Source of the DNA: Planctomycetota bacterium
GTDB lineage: Bacteria; Planctomycetota; UBA8742; JACQVU01
Assembly (NCBI GenBank): GCA_016209585.1
Contig: JACQVU010000529.1
Location: forward strand, 1 to 14,652
Direction of reading: 5' to 3'
Length of the DNA stretch: 14,652 nt
Shown here: piece by piece, positions 13,559 through 14,652 of the stretch
Numbering within the stretch: position 1 is the stretch's first letter
Layout of the letters: each line of letters begins with the position of its first letter
The notes under the pieces: model-generated
Told to the model about the DNA's origin: nothing
Databases searched by the model: none
The model's input: the letters and a program-made list of their open reading frames with translations, nothing else
Position numbers and translations under genes: made by a program

Positions 13559-14652
13559 ATGACGGCGAATCGCCTTGAGAAGCACAAGCCCGCGGAGACG
13601 CTGCAAGACGCGTACGGGAACTGCGATCCCGCTGTTCCCATCGAAGACCCGAACGATCCGTTCCACGTCGATTTCAGCGCGAGCCGTGGGGGGCTGAAGG
13701 TGTGGGAAGAGATTCTCACGCAAGTGAAGTTCGCCTCCGACGCGGGCAAGCCCGCCCGCGTCGGCTTCTTCGGGCAACGGGGATGTGGAAAGACGAGCGA
13801 TCTGCGTGCATTCATGAAGGAGGCGGAGAAGGAGGGATACTTCGTGGTCTATGTCGACTGCGTTGAGCAGGTGAACCCCTTCGAGTTCGAGTACAGCGAT
13901 CTCCTGTTCGTCATCGCGAGCGAAGCCACGAACCGCCTTGATACAGCCGGGGTCTCGTTCGACCGGTCTCGGCTTCAGCAAGTAGAGAACTGGTTTCGTG
14001 AAGTCACGAAGGTCTCCATTGAGACGACGGAGAAGGCGGTGGAGCTCGCTACTGAAGCGTCCGCTGGCGTCGGTTTCTTCAAGTTCTTCAAATTCTACGC
14101 GGCCATCAAAGCGCGGCTCAGGGCGGGACACGTCGATAAGGTCGAGTTTCGCAAGCGCCTGCAGGCCCATCCGCGTGCCCTCGTGGAGAACGTGAATGAG
14201 GTTCTGAAGGAAGCGGCTGGCGCGGTCAAAAACAAGTGCCCGCGCGGCGTGATCGTCATTCTCGATAGCCTGGATCGCTACTCTTCGACGATGGTGCGCG
14301 CCCAGTTCGCGGAGAACTTCAAAGTGTTCGATGATCTCACGGCGGCGCTCGTGGTCACGAGCCACCTGTCGCTCATGAACGAGCGTGACGAGAAGACCGC
14401 GTCCTCGCTCTTCGAACGCCCGGTCTTTTGCCCATGCCTGGCGGTTCGGCCGCGTGATGGGAAGCAGGGCTCTGTGACGGACGGAATGAAAGCCTTCGAG
14501 GAAGTTCTGGCAACACGCATCAACTTCTCCAAGGTCTTCGCGAGCGATGAGGTGTGGCGGGAGGTCATTCGCCTGTCGGGTGGCAACGCGCAGCAACTCC
14601 TGAATCTGATTCGACGGACGTGTATCGAGGCGAAGGAGGGCACAATCTCGCC
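13559..14652 (+). CDS. P-loop (AAA+/STAND-like) ATPase, cut by the right edge
   Basis: The frame is open from ATG 13559 through the last base, giving 364 complete codons without a stop. Walker A is GQRGCGKT (72-79) after the strand 'PARVGFF'. 'YFVVYVD' (94-100) is a following strand. Walker B is VIVILDSLDRY (231-241), of the hhhhDxxDR type found in ORC-like, KAP and STAND ATPases. 'AALVVTSHLSLM' (262-273) is the likely sensor-1 strand. 'LSGGNAQQLLNLIRR' (339-353) resembles the 'SGG-x-x-R-D/E-LL-x-L' helix that carries sensor-2 Arg in related ATPases, but the expected Arg is Gln here. The start is supported by GGGAGG (13546-13551) and a TATAAT box. It has its own promoter 105 nt after the TIR gene. 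Lower GC than the left neighbours (about 53% in 14041-14100 by hand count) suggests transfer. The C-terminal part, and therefore any effector domain, lies outside the window. Confidence 0.82.
   Translation, partial: MTANRLEKHKPAETLQDAYGNCDPAVPIEDPNDPFHVDFSASRGGLKVWEEILTQVKFASDAGKPARVGFFGQRGCGKTSDLRAFMKEAEKEGYFVVYVDCVEQVNPFEFEYSDLLFVIASEATNRLDTAGVSFDRSRLQQVENWFREVTKVSIETTEKAVELATEASAGVGFFKFFKFYAAIKARLRAGHVDKVEFRKRLQAHPRALVENVNEVLKEAAGAVKNKCPRGVIVILDSLDRYSSTMVRAQFAENFKVFDDLTAALVVTSHLSLMNERDEKTASSLFERPVFCPCLAVRPRDGKQGSVTDGMKAFEEVLATRINFSKVFASDEVWREVIRLSGGNAQQLLNLIRRTCIEAKEGTIS

Noticed and set aside
13130..14596. 488-codon open frame on the minus strand at the right end
   Set aside because: The plus strand here has a continuous frame from 13559 with Walker A and B, a Shine-Dalgarno and a TATAAT promoter; the minus-strand frame also crosses the end of the TIR-TPR gene.

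Overview
The window is GC-rich bacterial DNA, densely coding on both strands, with third-codon positions almost saturated with G/C. This is why long spurious ORFs run antisense to the real genes. No rRNA, tRNA, CRISPR array, transposase or phage structural gene is visible. The organism cannot be named from the sequence. Three features fit an uncultivated Planctomycetota-like or related PVC lineage better than a well-known GC-rich group: an N-terminal CxxC zinc ribbon on a signalling protein, a small 'PF-x-PF' minus-strand protein, and a secreted HEAT-repeat protein. This placement is a low-confidence inference.

Layout, left to right: (1) the C-terminal end of a secreted Asp-box/beta-rich protein, closed by a 13-bp perfect hairpin (629-669). 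(2) A monocistronic MaoC-type hotdog hydratase (757-1200). (3) A three-gene operon (1321-4988): a degenerate CheY-like receiver domain, a two-part glycosyltransferase (soluble GT2 joined to a polytopic GT-C-like module), and a class I methyltransferase whose start overlaps the previous stop; probably envelope or exported glycan synthesis. (4) A small minus-strand protein (5034-5303) facing a toxin-antitoxin-like pair: an HTH-ImmA/IrrE peptidase (5454-6629) and a DUF4411 PIN-like protein (6629-7129), overlapping by 1 nt. (5) A secreted HEAT-like protein (7247-8287) followed after 18 nt by a CgeB-like glycosyltransferase (8306-9487). (6) On the minus strand, a UvrD-type helicase carrying an intact DEDDh exonuclease domain inside its 2B region (9500-12088). 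(7) Divergent from it, a zinc ribbon-TIR-TPR protein (12279-13454). (8) A P-loop (ORC/STAND-like) ATPase starting at 13559 and running off the right edge.

The most interesting part is the right third. A helicase-exonuclease fusion, a TIR protein with the probable catalytic Glu, and a signalling-type ATPase lie next to one another, with divergent promoters in one 190-bp intergenic region. The PIN/ImmA pair lies nearby. The arrangement resembles a defence or stress-response neighbourhood, but whether these genes work together is inference from position only. A second thread is a shared -10 element, CGGG-TANAAT or close variants, seen in front of five transcription units on both strands. It fixes several start codons and shows where the operons begin.
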